Position numbers and translations under genes: made by a program. Of a stretch of DNA of 64,000 bases, positions 1 through 9,274 are shown piece after piece. Below the pieces are notes generated by a model. It did not search any database. It was given only the letters and a program-made list of their open reading frames with translations, and was not told where the DNA came from. Source of the stretch: Zeimonas sp046347945 (lineage in GTDB: Bacteria > Pseudomonadota > Gammaproteobacteria > Burkholderiales > Burkholderiaceae_E); the NCBI GenBank assembly GCA_046347945.1, contig JAXMFB010000011.1:70148-134147 (forward strand), in the 5' to 3' direction. Each line of letters starts with the position of its first letter. Position 1 is the stretch's first letter.

Positions 1-1
1 G

Positions 2-304
2 CGGATCGCCGACCACGCGCTGGAGCGGGCGCTGCGCGACGGCGAAGCGGCCATCGTGATCGTGTCGGCGATCCGCGAGGACGGCGAGTTGCGGCTGCAG
101 GTCAGCGACGATGGCCGGCCCTGGTCGCCGGCCGGGGATCCTGGGCCGGCGCGCGAGGCGTTCGAGGAACTCGCCGAGCGTGCGGCGGCGTGCGGCGGGG
201 GCTGCGCGATCGCCCCCGGCGAAGCCGGCGGCGCGGAGGTCCGCGCCCGGCTGCCGTGGCCCAGCCGGGGTGCGGAGCACGGCGGCGAACAGGCCGGAGA
301 ATAG
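2..304 (+). CDS. Sensor histidine kinase, C-terminal fragment
   Basis: The frame is open from the left edge, so only about 100 C-terminal residues are visible. They match the end of a GHKL (HATPase_c) domain: an N-box-like helix (ADHALERAL), a strand-turn carrying the ATP-binding DDG (LQVSDDGRPW, the G1-like box), and a closing strand (GAEVRARLPW) of the kind that ends these domains with G-x-x-V-x-x-x-LP. From family knowledge this domain phosphorylates a histidine and passes signal to a response regulator; the sensor part lies outside the window. Which subfamily (LytS/AlgZ-like or NarX-like) cannot be decided from this fragment. Confidence 0.6.
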   Translation, partial: RIADHALERALRDGEAAIVIVSAIREDGELRLQVSDDGRPWSPAGDPGPAREAFEELAERAAACGGGCAIAPGEAGGAEVRARLPWPSRGAEHGGEQAGE

Positions 305-345
305 GCAGCAGAAAGGGCAGCAGAAAGGGCAGCAGGGAGGGCAGC
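304..345. repeat. 12-bp tandem repeat, 3.5 copies
   Basis: Three and a half copies of a 12-mer (GGCAGCAGAAAG, third copy GGCAGCAGGGAG) start on the stop codon of the upstream kinase. The last half copy runs into a perfect 7-bp inverted repeat with a 3-base loop (341-357, GCAGCCG/CGGCTGC). That hairpin has no T-run behind it, so it is at best a weak terminator. Confidence 0.7.
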
Positions 346-388
346 CGGATCGGCTGCACAATGGGCTGGAGAACGGGCGCTTCGCCTA

Positions 389-394
389 TATAAT
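389..394 (+). promoter_or_regulatory. -10 box of the pyrG promoter
   Basis: A perfect TATAAT lies 23 bases upstream of the pyrG start, within TATATAATCG. It predicts a transcript start near 401 and a leader of about 16 bases. No clear -35 box is seen 17 bases upstream. Confidence 0.5.
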
Positions 395-416
395 CGCGGT
401 TTACCGGCCGAGCCTC

Positions 417-2108
417 ATGACCAAATTCGTATTCGTCACCGGTGGCGTGGTGTCCTCGCTGGGCAAGGGAATCGCCGCCGCGTCGATCGCCGCGCTGCTC
501 GAGTCGCGCGGCATCCGGGTCACTCTCCTCAAGCTCGATCCCTACATCAACGTCGACCCTGGAACGATGAGCCCGTTCCAGCACGGCGAGGTCTTCGTCA
601 CCGAAGACGGCGCCGAGACCGACCTCGACCTCGGGCACTACGAGCGCTTCGTCTCGGCACGCATGCGCCGCACCAACAACTTCACCACCGGCCAGATCTA
701 CGAGTCGGTCATCAAGAAGGAGCGCCGCGGCGAGTACCTCGGGCGCACGGTGCAGGTCATTCCGCACATCACCAACGAGATCCAGGCCTTCATCGAACGT
801 GGCGCCGGCGTCGGCATGCCCGACGCGGCGCAGGTCGCGATCGTCGAGATCGGCGGCACGGTGGGCGACATCGAGTCGCTGCCGTTCCTCGAGGCGGCGC
901 GGCAGATGAGCCTGAAGCTCGGCCGCGGCAACGCGTGCTTCGTGCATCTCACGCTCGTGCCGTTCATCCCGTCGGCGGGCGAGCTCAAGACCAAGCCCAC
1001 GCAGCACTCGGTGCAGAAGCTGCGCGAAATCGGGATCCAGGCCGACATGCTGATGTGCCGCGCCGACCGGCGCATTCCCGACGACGAGCGCGCCAAGATC
1101 TCGCTGTTCTCCAACGTGCAGCTCGACTCGGTGATCTCGGTCTGGGACGCCACCAGCATCTACAAGATCCCGCGCATGCTGCACGAGCAGGGCGTCGACC
1201 GCACGCTGTGCGAGATCCTGCGCCTCGACACGAAGCCGGCCGACCTCAGCGTCTGGGACCGCCTCGTGCATTCGCTCGAGAACCCGAAGCACGAGGTGCG
1301 CATCGCGATGGTCGGCAAGTACGTCGACCTCACCGAGTCGTACAAGTCGCTCAGCGAAGCGCTGGTGCACGCGGGTATCCACACCGAAAGCCGCATCCAC
1401 ATCGAGTACATCGACTCCGAGCGCATCGAGGCCGAAGGGCCGGCGATGCTCGCCGGTTTCGACGCGATCCTCGTCCCCGGTGGATTCGGGCGTCGCGGCG
1501 TCGAGGGCAAGATCCAGGCGATCCGCTATGCGCGCGAGAACCGCGTGCCGTATCTCGGCATCTGCCTCGGCATGCAGCTCGCGGTGATCGAGTTCGCGCG
1601 CGACGTCTGCGGCCTCGCGGGCGCCAACAGCACCGAGTTCGACGTGCAGACGCCGCACCCGGTCGTGGGCCTGATCACCGAGTGGCTCGACCGCGAAGGG
1701 CGTGTCGAGAAGCGCGACGCGCAGTCCGAGCTCGGCGGCACGATGCGACTGGGCGCGCAGCGCTGCCCGGTCGAGCCCGGCACGCTGGCCGCGTCGATCT
1801 ACGGCGAATCGGTCAACGAGCGGCACCGCCATCGCTACGAGGTCAACAACCACTACGTGGCGAAGTTCGAACAGGCGGGGCTGGTGGTCGCCGCGCGCAC
1901 GCCTTCGGAGGGCCTGACCGAGATCGTCGAGCTGCCGCGCAGCGGGCCGATGTCGCATCCGTGGTTCGTCGGCGTGCAGTTCCACCCCGAGTTCACTTCC
2001 ACCCCTCGCGCCGGCCACCCGCTGTTCCGCTCCTACGTCGAGGCGGCGCTGGCGCGTGCGGCGCAACGGCAGGCGCGCGCCGAGCCGGGCGTGGTCAGGC
2101 TGGCCTGA
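417..2108 (+). CDS. pyrG: CTP synthase
   Basis: Makes CTP from UTP, ATP and glutamine in the cytoplasm. The 563-residue protein has the full two-domain layout. The N-terminal synthetase domain starts FVFVTGGVVSSLGKG (P-loop) and carries DPYINVDPGTMSP. The C-terminal class I glutamine amidotransferase domain has the oxyanion strand PGGFG, the nucleophile in GICLGMQ and the catalytic His-Glu in VQFHPEF. The ATG at 417 is chosen because family homology begins exactly there; the open frame upstream is not similar to anything. It is followed 10 bases later by kdsA, with which it probably forms an operon, as in many proteobacteria (pyrG-kdsA-eno). Confidence 0.98.
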   Translation: MTKFVFVTGGVVSSLGKGIAAASIAALLESRGIRVTLLKLDPYINVDPGTMSPFQHGEVFVTEDGAETDLDLGHYERFVSARMRRTNNFTTGQIYESVIKKERRGEYLGRTVQVIPHITNEIQAFIERGAGVGMPDAAQVAIVEIGGTVGDIESLPFLEAARQMSLKLGRGNACFVHLTLVPFIPSAGELKTKPTQHSVQKLREIGIQADMLMCRADRRIPDDERAKISLFSNVQLDSVISVWDATSIYKIPRMLHEQGVDRTLCEILRLDTKPADLSVWDRLVHSLENPKHEVRIAMVGKYVDLTESYKSLSEALVHAGIHTESRIHIEYIDSERIEAEGPAMLAGFDAILVPGGFGRRGVEGKIQAIRYARENRVPYLGICLGMQLAVIEFARDVCGLAGANSTEFDVQTPHPVVGLITEWLDREGRVEKRDAQSELGGTMRLGAQRCPVEPGTLAASIYGESVNERHRHRYEVNNHYVAKFEQAGLVVAARTPSEGLTEIVELPRSGPMSHPWFVGVQFHPEFTSTPRAGHPLFRSYVEAALARAAQRQARAEPGVVRLA

Positions 2109-2118
2109 GGCGGCGCGC

Positions 2119-2976
<858 letters not shown>

Positions 2977-2997
2977 CCCCCGACAGGAAGACATCGC

Positions 2998-3297
2998 ATG
3001 CCCGCCTACGTGATCGCCGACATCAAGGTGACCGATCCAGAGCAGTACAAGCAGTACATGGCGCTGTCGCCCGACGCGATCGAGGCCGCCGGCGGGCGCT
3101 TCCTGGTGCGCGGCGGCCCGCACGAAGTGTTCGAGGGCAACTGGCAGCCGACCCGGATGGTCATGGTCGAGTTCCCCGACATGGCGGCGGCGCGCGCGTT
3201 CTACGACTCGGCCAGATACCGCGAGGCACGCGCGAAGCGCGCCGGTGCGACCGAGTTCTTCAACATGGTGGTCGTGCAGGGAGTGGACCGGGCATGA
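2998..3297 (+). CDS. DUF1330 family protein
   Basis: A 99-residue dimeric alpha-beta barrel type protein. The start MPAYVIADIKVTDPEQY, the central GGRFLVRGG and the terminal FFNMVVVQG are characteristic of DUF1330, a family of unknown function related in fold to antibiotic-biosynthesis monooxygenases. No catalytic assignment can be made. The gene lies between kdsA and eno and its stop codon overlaps the eno start (ATGA), so it is translationally coupled to eno; this placement is common in Burkholderiales and suggests a housekeeping role. Confidence 0.9.
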   Translation: MPAYVIADIKVTDPEQYKQYMALSPDAIEAAGGRFLVRGGPHEVFEGNWQPTRMVMVEFPDMAAARAFYDSARYREARAKRAGATEFFNMVVVQGVDRA

Positions 3298-4577
3298 GCG
3301 CGATCGTCGACATCATCGGCCGCGAGATCATCGATTCGCGCGGCAACCCCACCGTCGAGTGCGACGTCCTGCTCGAGTCCGGCGTGATGGGCCGCGCGGC
3401 GGTGCCCTCGGGCGCCTCCACCGGCTCGCGTGAGGCGATCGAGCTGCGCGACGGCGATCCGAAGCGCTGGCTGGGCAAGGGCGTGCTCAAGGCCGTCGAG
3501 AACATCAACACCGAGATCTCCGAGTCCATCATGGGGCTCGATGCGGCCGAGCAGGCCTACATCGACCGCACGCTGATCGAGCTCGACGGCACCGAGAACA
3601 AGGCGCGGCTCGGCGCCAACGCGATGCTTGCAGTGTCGATGGCCGTCGCCAAGGCCGCCGCCGAGGAATCCGGCCTGCCGCTGTACCGCTACTTCGGCGG
3701 TTCGGGAGCGATGTCGCTGCCGGTGCCGATGATGAACGTGATCAACGGCGGCGCGCACGCGAACAACAACCTCGACCTGCAGGAGTTCATGATCCTGCCG
3801 GTGGGGGCCTCCAGCCTGCGCGAGGCGCTGCGCTATGGCGCCGAGGTGTTCCACGCGCTGAAGAAGCTGATCCACGACCGCGGCATGTCGACCGCGGTCG
3901 GCGACGAGGGCGGCTTTGCGCCCAGCGTCGAGAACCACGAGGCGGCGATCCGCCTGATCCTCGAGGCGATCGAGCGTGCCGGCTACGAGCCGGGGCGGCA
4001 GATCGCGCTCGGGCTCGATTGCGCCAGCTCCGAGTTCTACCGCGACGGCCGCTACCACCTCGAGGGCGAGGGGATGGTGCTGAGCGCCAACGATCTCGCC
4101 AACCTGCTCTCCACCTGGTGCGACCGCTACCCGATCGTCTCGATCGAGGACGGCATGGCCGAGTACGACTGGGAGGGCTGGAAGCTGCTCACCGACGTGC
4201 TCGGCGACCGCGTGCAACTGGTCGGCGACGACCTGTTCGTCACCAACACGAAGCTGCTGCAGCGCGGTATCGACGAGGGGATCGCCAACTCGATCCTCGT
4301 CAAGATCAACCAGATCGGCACGCTCACCGAGACCTTCGCGGCGATCGAGCTGGCCAAGCGCTACAACTACACCGCCGTGATCTCGCATCGCTCGGGCGAG
4401 ACCGAGGACACGACGATCGCCGACATTGCAGTGGCCACCAACGCGCTGCAGATCAAGACCGGCTCGATGAGCCGCACCGACCGGATGGCGAAATACAACC
4501 AGCTGTTGCGCATCGAGGAGGACCTCGGCGAGATCGCCGGGTATCCCGGCCGCTCGGCGTTCTACAATCTGCGCTGA
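3294..4577 (+). CDS. eno: Enolase
   Basis: Interconverts 2-phosphoglycerate and phosphoenolpyruvate in glycolysis and is also a subunit of the RNA degradosome in many proteobacteria. The 427-residue protein begins IVDIIGREIIDSRGNPTVE and shows the substrate loop GAASG-equivalent SGASTGSREA, the metal ligands in SIEDGMAEYD and VGDDLFVTN, the catalytic lysine in ILVKINQIGT and the signature SHRSGETEDTTIADIAV. The start overlaps the preceding stop by ATGA. Its product also supplies the PEP used by KdsA next door. Confidence 0.98.
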   Translation: MSAIVDIIGREIIDSRGNPTVECDVLLESGVMGRAAVPSGASTGSREAIELRDGDPKRWLGKGVLKAVENINTEISESIMGLDAAEQAYIDRTLIELDGTENKARLGANAMLAVSMAVAKAAAEESGLPLYRYFGGSGAMSLPVPMMNVINGGAHANNNLDLQEFMILPVGASSLREALRYGAEVFHALKKLIHDRGMSTAVGDEGGFAPSVENHEAAIRLILEAIERAGYEPGRQIALGLDCASSEFYRDGRYHLEGEGMVLSANDLANLLSTWCDRYPIVSIEDGMAEYDWEGWKLLTDVLGDRVQLVGDDLFVTNTKLLQRGIDEGIANSILVKINQIGTLTETFAAIELAKRYNYTAVISHRSGETEDTTIADIAVATNALQIKTGSMSRTDRMAKYNQLLRIEEDLGEIAGYPGRSAFYNLR

Positions 4578-4617
4578 CGGCGCACGCGACGCGCCCGACA
4601 CCCCGAGGTCAACCCGG

Positions 4618-4956
4618 ATGCGAACGCTGGGCATCGTTCTCGCCTCGCTGCTGCTGCTGATCCAGTATCCGCTCTGGCTCGGCAAGGGCGGCTGGCTGCG
4701 CGTCTGGGAGCTCGACCGGCAGCTGCACGCCCAGGAAGACGTGAACGCGCGGCTGGCGGCGCGCAACGGTGCGCTGCAGGCCGAGGTCGACGACCTGCGC
4801 GCCGGCAAGCAGGCGCTCGAGGAGCGCGCGCGCTACGAGCTCGGCATGGTCAAGCCGGGCGAGATCTTCGTCCAGATCAACGAGGCGAGCGCGCGCCGGC
4901 CGGTCGCCGAAGACCAGATCCGCACCGCGGCCGTCGCCACGATCCCGCGCCGCTGA
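4618..4956 (+). CDS. ftsB: Cell division protein FtsB
   Basis: Septal protein that links FtsL and FtsQ in the FtsQLB complex, which activates septal peptidoglycan synthesis. The 112-residue product has the family design: a short cytoplasmic start, one membrane helix (about residues 3-22, LGIVLASLLLLIQYPLW), then a periplasmic coiled coil rich in leucine heptads (about 30-70) and the conserved end RYELGMVKPGE. It sits 40 bases behind eno, the classic eno-ftsB order of beta- and gammaproteobacteria. Confidence 0.93.
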   Translation: MRTLGIVLASLLLLIQYPLWLGKGGWLRVWELDRQLHAQEDVNARLAARNGALQAEVDDLRAGKQALEERARYELGMVKPGEIFVQINEASARRPVAEDQIRTAAVATIPRR

Positions 4957-4970
4957 GCGCGCCCCCTTTC

Positions 4971-4998
4971 TCTCTCTCCCTCTCTCTCCCTCTCTCTC
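4971..4998. repeat. CT-rich tandem repeat between ftsB and hslO
   Basis: Nearly three copies of the 10-mer TCTCTCTCCC form a pure pyrimidine tract between two convergent genes, ending inside the hslO stop codon. It is the only such low-complexity tract seen in the window. On the minus strand it reads as a GA tract at the end of the hslO message. Confidence 0.8.
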
Positions 4999-5905
4999 AG
5001 TGCCGGGTCGGCGCGCCCTCGGCCGCCGGCGCCACGGGGTGGAACAGCGCGACGCTGTCGACCACGTCGAAACGGTAGGCCTGGTTGCAGTATTCGCAGC
5101 GCACCTCGATCTCGCCGCGCTCGGCCAGGATCGCCTCGACTTCGTCGCTGCCCAGCATCCGCAGCATGTCGCCCACCTTGTCGCGCGTGCACCGGCACGC
5201 GAAACGGCACGCGCGCTCGTCGAAGGCGTGCAGCGACTCCTGCCAGAACAGCCGCCGGAGCAACTCGTCGGGCGGCAGCGTGAGGAGTTCCTCGCGCACG
5301 ACGGTGTCGGCCAGCTTCTGCATGCGGTTCCAGCCGTCGGTGTCGGACTCGGGTTGGCCTCCCTCGTCGGGCAGCCGCTGCAGCAGCAGCCCGACCGCGC
5401 GCTCGCCGTCGGCGGCCAGCCACAGCCGCGTCGGGACCTGCTCGGAGCGCTGCATGTAGCGCTCGAGCACGCCCGCCACCGTCTCGCTCTCGAAGGGCAC
5501 GATACCCTGCCATGCGGGCTTGTCGGGGGCGGTTTCGCGCGGGTCGAGCGTGACGACGAAGCGCCCGCGCCCCTGCGCGTCGACCAGTGCCGGCAGCGGC
5601 GCGTCCTCGGCGATGACCGCGCCTTCGCGCAGCTTCGCGGTGGCACGGTAGCCGCCATCGGAGCGGTACTCGACGACGAACAGCGCCACCGGGCCGTCGC
5701 CGTGGATCTGCAGCACCAGCGAGCCCTCGAACTTCAGCGTCGCGCCCAGCAGCGCGGCCGCCGCCGACAGCTCACCGAGCCGGTCGCGCACCGGCTCGGG
5801 CAGCGCGTGGCGCGCGACGACCTCGCGCCAGGCGCGGTCGAGGGTGACGATCTCGCCGCGCACCGACGCGCCGCGCAGCAGGAAACGGGTGACACCGTCG
5901 CGCAT
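4997..5905 (-). CDS. hslO: Redox-regulated chaperone Hsp33
   Basis: Cytoplasmic holdase that is switched on when its C-terminal zinc centre is oxidised. The 302-residue protein has the N-terminal substrate-binding domain (MRDGVTRFLLRGASVRGEIV onward) and the C-terminal zinc site: a C-x-C pair in FACRCTRDKV and a C-x2-C pair in VRCEYCNQAY. All four zinc cysteines are therefore present. Start chosen at 5905 because family similarity begins there. The next gene upstream on the same strand (gamma-carbonic anhydrase) ends 14 bases away, so the two are probably co-transcribed. Confidence 0.95.
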   Translation of the reverse strand: MRDGVTRFLLRGASVRGEIVTLDRAWREVVARHALPEPVRDRLGELSAAAALLGATLKFEGSLVLQIHGDGPVALFVVEYRSDGGYRATAKLREGAVIAEDAPLPALVDAQGRGRFVVTLDPRETAPDKPAWQGIVPFESETVAGVLERYMQRSEQVPTRLWLAADGERAVGLLLQRLPDEGGQPESDTDGWNRMQKLADTVVREELLTLPPDELLRRLFWQESLHAFDERACRFACRCTRDKVGDMLRMLGSDEVEAILAERGEIEVRCEYCNQAYRFDVVDSVALFHPVAPAAEGAPTRH

Positions 5906-5919
5906 CGGTCGCCGTCGGC

Positions 5920-6450
5920 TCAGGGTCGCTGCCAGCGCACCAGCGCTTCGGCGAAGTGGCGCGCGCGCTGCACGTAGCGATCGCTGCCGGCGTGCAGGTT
6001 GGCGACCTCGGCGTCGGTGAGCTCGCGCACGACGCGGCCCGGCGTGCCCATCACGAGGCTGCGCTCGGGAATGTCCTTGCCCTCGGCCACCAGCGCGCCG
6101 GCGCCGACCAGGCAGTCGCGGCCGATGCGCGCGCCGTTGAGCACGATCGCCTGGATCCCGATGAGCGAACCGTCGCCGATCGTGCAGCCGTGCAGCATCG
6201 CCTGGTGGCCGACCGTGACGCGCTCGCCGATCGTCAGCGCAAAGCCGGGGTCGGTGTGCAGCACGCAGTTCTCCTGCACGTTGCTGCGCGCGCCGACGCG
6301 GATCGGTTCGTTGTCGCCACGCAGCGTGCAGTTGAACCAGATGCTCGATTCGGCGGCGAGCTCGACCAGTCCGATCAGCTCGGCCGACTCGGCGACCCAG
6401 GCGGTCGGGTCGATGCGGGGCTCGCGATCGCCGAGACGGTAAATCGCCAT
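5920..6450 (-). CDS. Gamma-carbonic anhydrase family protein
   Basis: A 176-residue left-handed beta-helix protein of the YrdA/CaiE/PaaY group. Hexapeptide-repeat rungs run through most of the chain (for example VGARSNVQENCVLH, IGDGSLIGIQAIV). The three zinc-binding histidines of the gamma class are visible in CVLHTD and VGHQAMLHGC. Whether it hydrates CO2 is uncertain, because many members with the three histidines show little activity. It precedes hslO on the same strand. Confidence 0.88.
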   Translation of the reverse strand: MAIYRLGDREPRIDPTAWVAESAELIGLVELAAESSIWFNCTLRGDNEPIRVGARSNVQENCVLHTDPGFALTIGERVTVGHQAMLHGCTIGDGSLIGIQAIVLNGARIGRDCLVGAGALVAEGKDIPERSLVMGTPGRVVRELTDAEVANLHAGSDRYVQRARHFAEALVRWQRP

Positions 6451-6543
6451 GGAGAGCAGTTCCTGTGTCGGGGAAGGGGCAGCGCGTCGCGGTGCGCGGC
6501 GCCGAAGGCTGCAGTTTAAGCGATCGGCCCGCGCGGCACGGGT

Positions 6544-7563
6544 TCAGCGCGGCGGCGCCAGCTCGGTGCCCAGCGCGCGCAGGCGCAGCCAGCGCAGGCT
6601 CGCGGCGACGTCGATGCCGCGACGACCGCCGACGTTGACCGGAACGACCGGGTGCAGGCCCGGGTTGCCGCGCGCGGCCACGACGAACGAGAACGCGTAC
6701 CACGGTTCCTGGCCCATCCGCAGGTCGGTCAGCACGATGCGGCCGTCGGCCTCGGCGACGCGGAAGAACCCGTGCGTGAAGCGCGCCATCCGCTCGACGG
6801 CGGGGATCGTGCGCACGGTCTCGTACAGCGCGCGGCCGTCGGGGAATGCATCGAAGCGCATCGTCGGCGTGCGGTCGAGCAGCGAGCGGAAGCCTTCCTC
6901 GTAGCGATCGTCGTGCATCACCACCACGCGCCACAGCAGCGTGTTGAACGCGGTGGGCGTGACGAGGATGCGCGCATCGCGCGCGACCGCGCCGTCGCGC
7001 ATCGCCAGCGTCTCGCGCGCGACCGCGCTCACCTGCTGCTGCGCGAAGACGCTCCAGCCGACATAGGCGGTCGACAACGCGAGGCCGATCGCGTTCCAGC
7101 GCCGCGCCGCGGGGCCGCCGCGCAGCGCCGCGCCGATCCCGGCCAGCAGCGGCAGCGTGTAGAGCGGGTCGACGATGAACAGGCTGGCGACGCCGTATGG
7201 GTGATCGGAGAACGGAAGCGCGAGCTGCGTGCCGTAGACCGTCATCGCGTCGAGCAGCGGATGCGTGACCAGCACTGCCCAGACCGCGAGCCACCATCGC
7301 CGGACGAGGCCCGGCTCGCCGGCGGCCCGGGCGACCGCCCAGGCGACCGCCGGCGAGGCGAGCGTCAGCCAGACGAGCGCGTGGCTCTCGGCGCGATGCC
7401 GGGTCATGTTCAGCACCGCGTCGCCGTGGTCGATGAACGCATCGAGATCGGGCAGCGTGCCGCACACGCCGCCCCACAGCGCCGACTTCCAGACCGCGGT
7501 GCGCCGCCCCATGACGGCGACGCCGACCGCGGCGCCGAGGGCGATCTGCGAGACCGAATCCAC
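6544..7563 (-). CDS. Membrane-bound metal-dependent hydrolase, YdjM/DUF457 type
   Basis: A 339-residue membrane protein. The N-terminal part (to about residue 190) has four or five hydrophobic helices and the family histidine/aspartate motifs: TLPDLDAFID, TRHRAESHALVW and VTHPLLDAMTVYG. This is the LexA-regulated YdjM-type domain of predicted membrane-bound metal-dependent hydrolases. The C-terminal 140 residues are soluble and hold no motif I can name. The substrate is unknown. The gene ends 93 bases before the gamma-carbonic anhydrase start and is separated from the acyl-CoA synthetase upstream by only 7 bases, so it is probably the second gene of that operon. Confidence 0.85.
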   Translation of the reverse strand: MDSVSQIALGAAVGVAVMGRRTAVWKSALWGGVCGTLPDLDAFIDHGDAVLNMTRHRAESHALVWLTLASPAVAWAVARAAGEPGLVRRWWLAVWAVLVTHPLLDAMTVYGTQLALPFSDHPYGVASLFIVDPLYTLPLLAGIGAALRGGPAARRWNAIGLALSTAYVGWSVFAQQQVSAVARETLAMRDGAVARDARILVTPTAFNTLLWRVVVMHDDRYEEGFRSLLDRTPTMRFDAFPDGRALYETVRTIPAVERMARFTHGFFRVAEADGRIVLTDLRMGQEPWYAFSFVVAARGNPGLHPVVPVNVGGRRGIDVAASLRWLRLRALGTELAPPR

Positions 7564-7570
7564 CGGCCGT

Positions 7571-9229
7571 TCAGCCCCCGGCCTGTTCGCGCTCGCGCAG
7601 CACGCGCCGCTGCACCTTGCCGGTCGTGGTCATCGGCAGCTCGGCGATGAACTCGATCTCCTTCGGGTACTCGTACGGCGCGAGCTTGCCGCGCACGTGC
7701 TGCTGCAGCTGCTCGACCAGCGCCGGCGACGCGGCGTGGCCCGGCGCCAGCACGACGAAGGCCTTGACCACGTTGCCGCGCTCGGCGTCGGGCCTGGGCA
7801 CGACCGCGGCGTTGGCCACGGCGGGGTGCCGCACCAGGCAGTTCTCGATCTCGCTCGGGCCGATCCGGTAGCCGGCGGCCTTGAACATGTCGTCGGCGCG
7901 CCCGCCGTACCAGAGGTAGCCGTCGGGGTCGGCGGTGGCGAGGTCGCCGGTGCGGCACCAGTCGCCGCTGAACTTCGCGCGGGTCGCCGCGTCGTTGCGC
8001 CAGTAGCCGCGGAAGAACACCGGGTCCGGGTGGCCGTGCCGGTCGAGGCGGTTGACCGCAACCTCGCCGAGTTGTCCCGGCGGCAGCTCGCGACCGTCGT
8101 CGTCGACGATCGCGACCCGGTGGCCCGGGTAGGCACGGCCGATCGATCCGGGACGCGCCGGCCAGCGCTGCGCCGAATTGCCGACCACGTAGTTGACCTC
8201 GGTCTGCCCGAACATCTCGTTGACGGTGACGCCGAGCGCGTCGCGGCACCAGTCGAACAGCGTCTCCCCGACCGCTTCACCGGCGCTCATGATCGCGCGC
8301 AGCGCGAGGCGGTGGCGCGCACGCGGCTCGGGCGCGTGCTTCATCATCATCTTCAGCGCCGTGGGGAACAGGAAGGTGTTGGTGACGCGGTGGCGCTCGA
8401 GCAGCTCGAACGCGCGTTCGGGCGAGAAGCGGCCGCGCTGCGCGACGATCGGGTACCCGAAGTACAGCGTCGGCAGCAGCGCGTCCATCAGTCCTCCGGT
8501 CCAGGCCCAGTCGGCCGGCGACCAGAACACGTCGCGCTGGCGCGGGAACCAGTTCTGCGAGGCCACGAATCCGCTCAGGTTGCCGATCAGCGCGCGGTGC
8601 GGGATCAGCGCGCCCTTGGGCGGCCCGGTGGTGCCGCTGGTGTAGATCAACACGGCGGGATCGTCGGCCAGCGTGTCGACCGCGGCGAAGCGCTCGCGCG
8701 CGCGCGCGAGCAACTCGCCGTAGTCGTGCTCGTCGGCCTGCAGCGAGGGGCGCTCGCCCGCCGCGGGCACCACCACCACGTGGCGCAGCGAATCGCCGCG
8801 CGCGGCGCGAAGGTTCTCGACGTGCTCCGTGTCCACGATGGCGACCACCGTCTCGCTGTCGTCGAGCCGGTAGCGCAGCGCGTCGGGACCGAAGAGGATC
8901 GACAGCGGCATCGCCACTGCGCCGAGCCGGTAGATGGCCATGTGGGCGACGGCCACCTCGGGGCGCTGCGGCAGCACGACCGCGACGCGGTCGCCGCGCC
9001 GCACGCCGAGCGCCGCCAGCGCGTTGGCGAGGCGTTCGGCGTCCTCGTGGATCCGGCGATAGCCGACGCGCTCGACACGGCCGTCGCCGTGGTCGACGAC
9101 GATCGCGGTGCGCCGCGCGTTGCCGGCCCAGCGGGTGCAGCAGGCCTGCGCGATGTTGAAGCGCTCGGGAACCAGCCACCGGAACCCGCCGTGCAGCTCG
9201 TCGTAGTCGTCGCGTGCCGCAATCCTCAT
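7571..9229 (-). CDS. AMP-dependent acyl-CoA synthetase
   Basis: Activates a carboxylic acid to its CoA thioester through an acyl-adenylate. The 552-residue protein shows the adenylation P-loop YTSGTTGPPKGA, the aromatic-rich WAWTGG substrate region, the FGQTE motif, the GDWCRTGD hinge aspartate and the catalytic lysine near the end (PMTTTGKVQRR). Length and motifs fit the acetyl-CoA-synthetase-like/medium-chain (ACSM) branch rather than FadD; the acid used cannot be told from the sequence. It starts 46 bases from a divergent alpha/beta hydrolase gene, so both may share a control region. Confidence 0.9.
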   Translation of the reverse strand: MRIAARDDYDELHGGFRWLVPERFNIAQACCTRWAGNARRTAIVVDHGDGRVERVGYRRIHEDAERLANALAALGVRRGDRVAVVLPQRPEVAVAHMAIYRLGAVAMPLSILFGPDALRYRLDDSETVVAIVDTEHVENLRAARGDSLRHVVVVPAAGERPSLQADEHDYGELLARARERFAAVDTLADDPAVLIYTSGTTGPPKGALIPHRALIGNLSGFVASQNWFPRQRDVFWSPADWAWTGGLMDALLPTLYFGYPIVAQRGRFSPERAFELLERHRVTNTFLFPTALKMMMKHAPEPRARHRLALRAIMSAGEAVGETLFDWCRDALGVTVNEMFGQTEVNYVVGNSAQRWPARPGSIGRAYPGHRVAIVDDDGRELPPGQLGEVAVNRLDRHGHPDPVFFRGYWRNDAATRAKFSGDWCRTGDLATADPDGYLWYGGRADDMFKAAGYRIGPSEIENCLVRHPAVANAAVVPRPDAERGNVVKAFVVLAPGHAASPALVEQLQQHVRGKLAPYEYPKEIEFIAELPMTTTGKVQRRVLREREQAGG

Positions 9230-9249
9230 GGGTCGCCTCCCCGGGTTTC

Positions 9250-9266
9250 TATAATGTCGGCAGGAG
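9250..9266 (+). promoter_or_regulatory. -10 box and Shine-Dalgarno for the alpha/beta hydrolase gene
   Basis: TATAAT (9250-9255) is followed by AGGAG at 9262-9266 and a GTG at 9275, a spacing of 8 bases. The ATG at 9254 overlaps the -10 box and has no ribosome site, so the GTG is preferred as start. Confidence 0.5.
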
Positions 9267-9274
9267 TCCGTATT

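Noticed and set aside
9254..9274. ATG 9254 as start of the alpha/beta hydrolase
   Set aside because: It lies within the TATAAT box; GTG 9275 has AGGAG at ideal distance.
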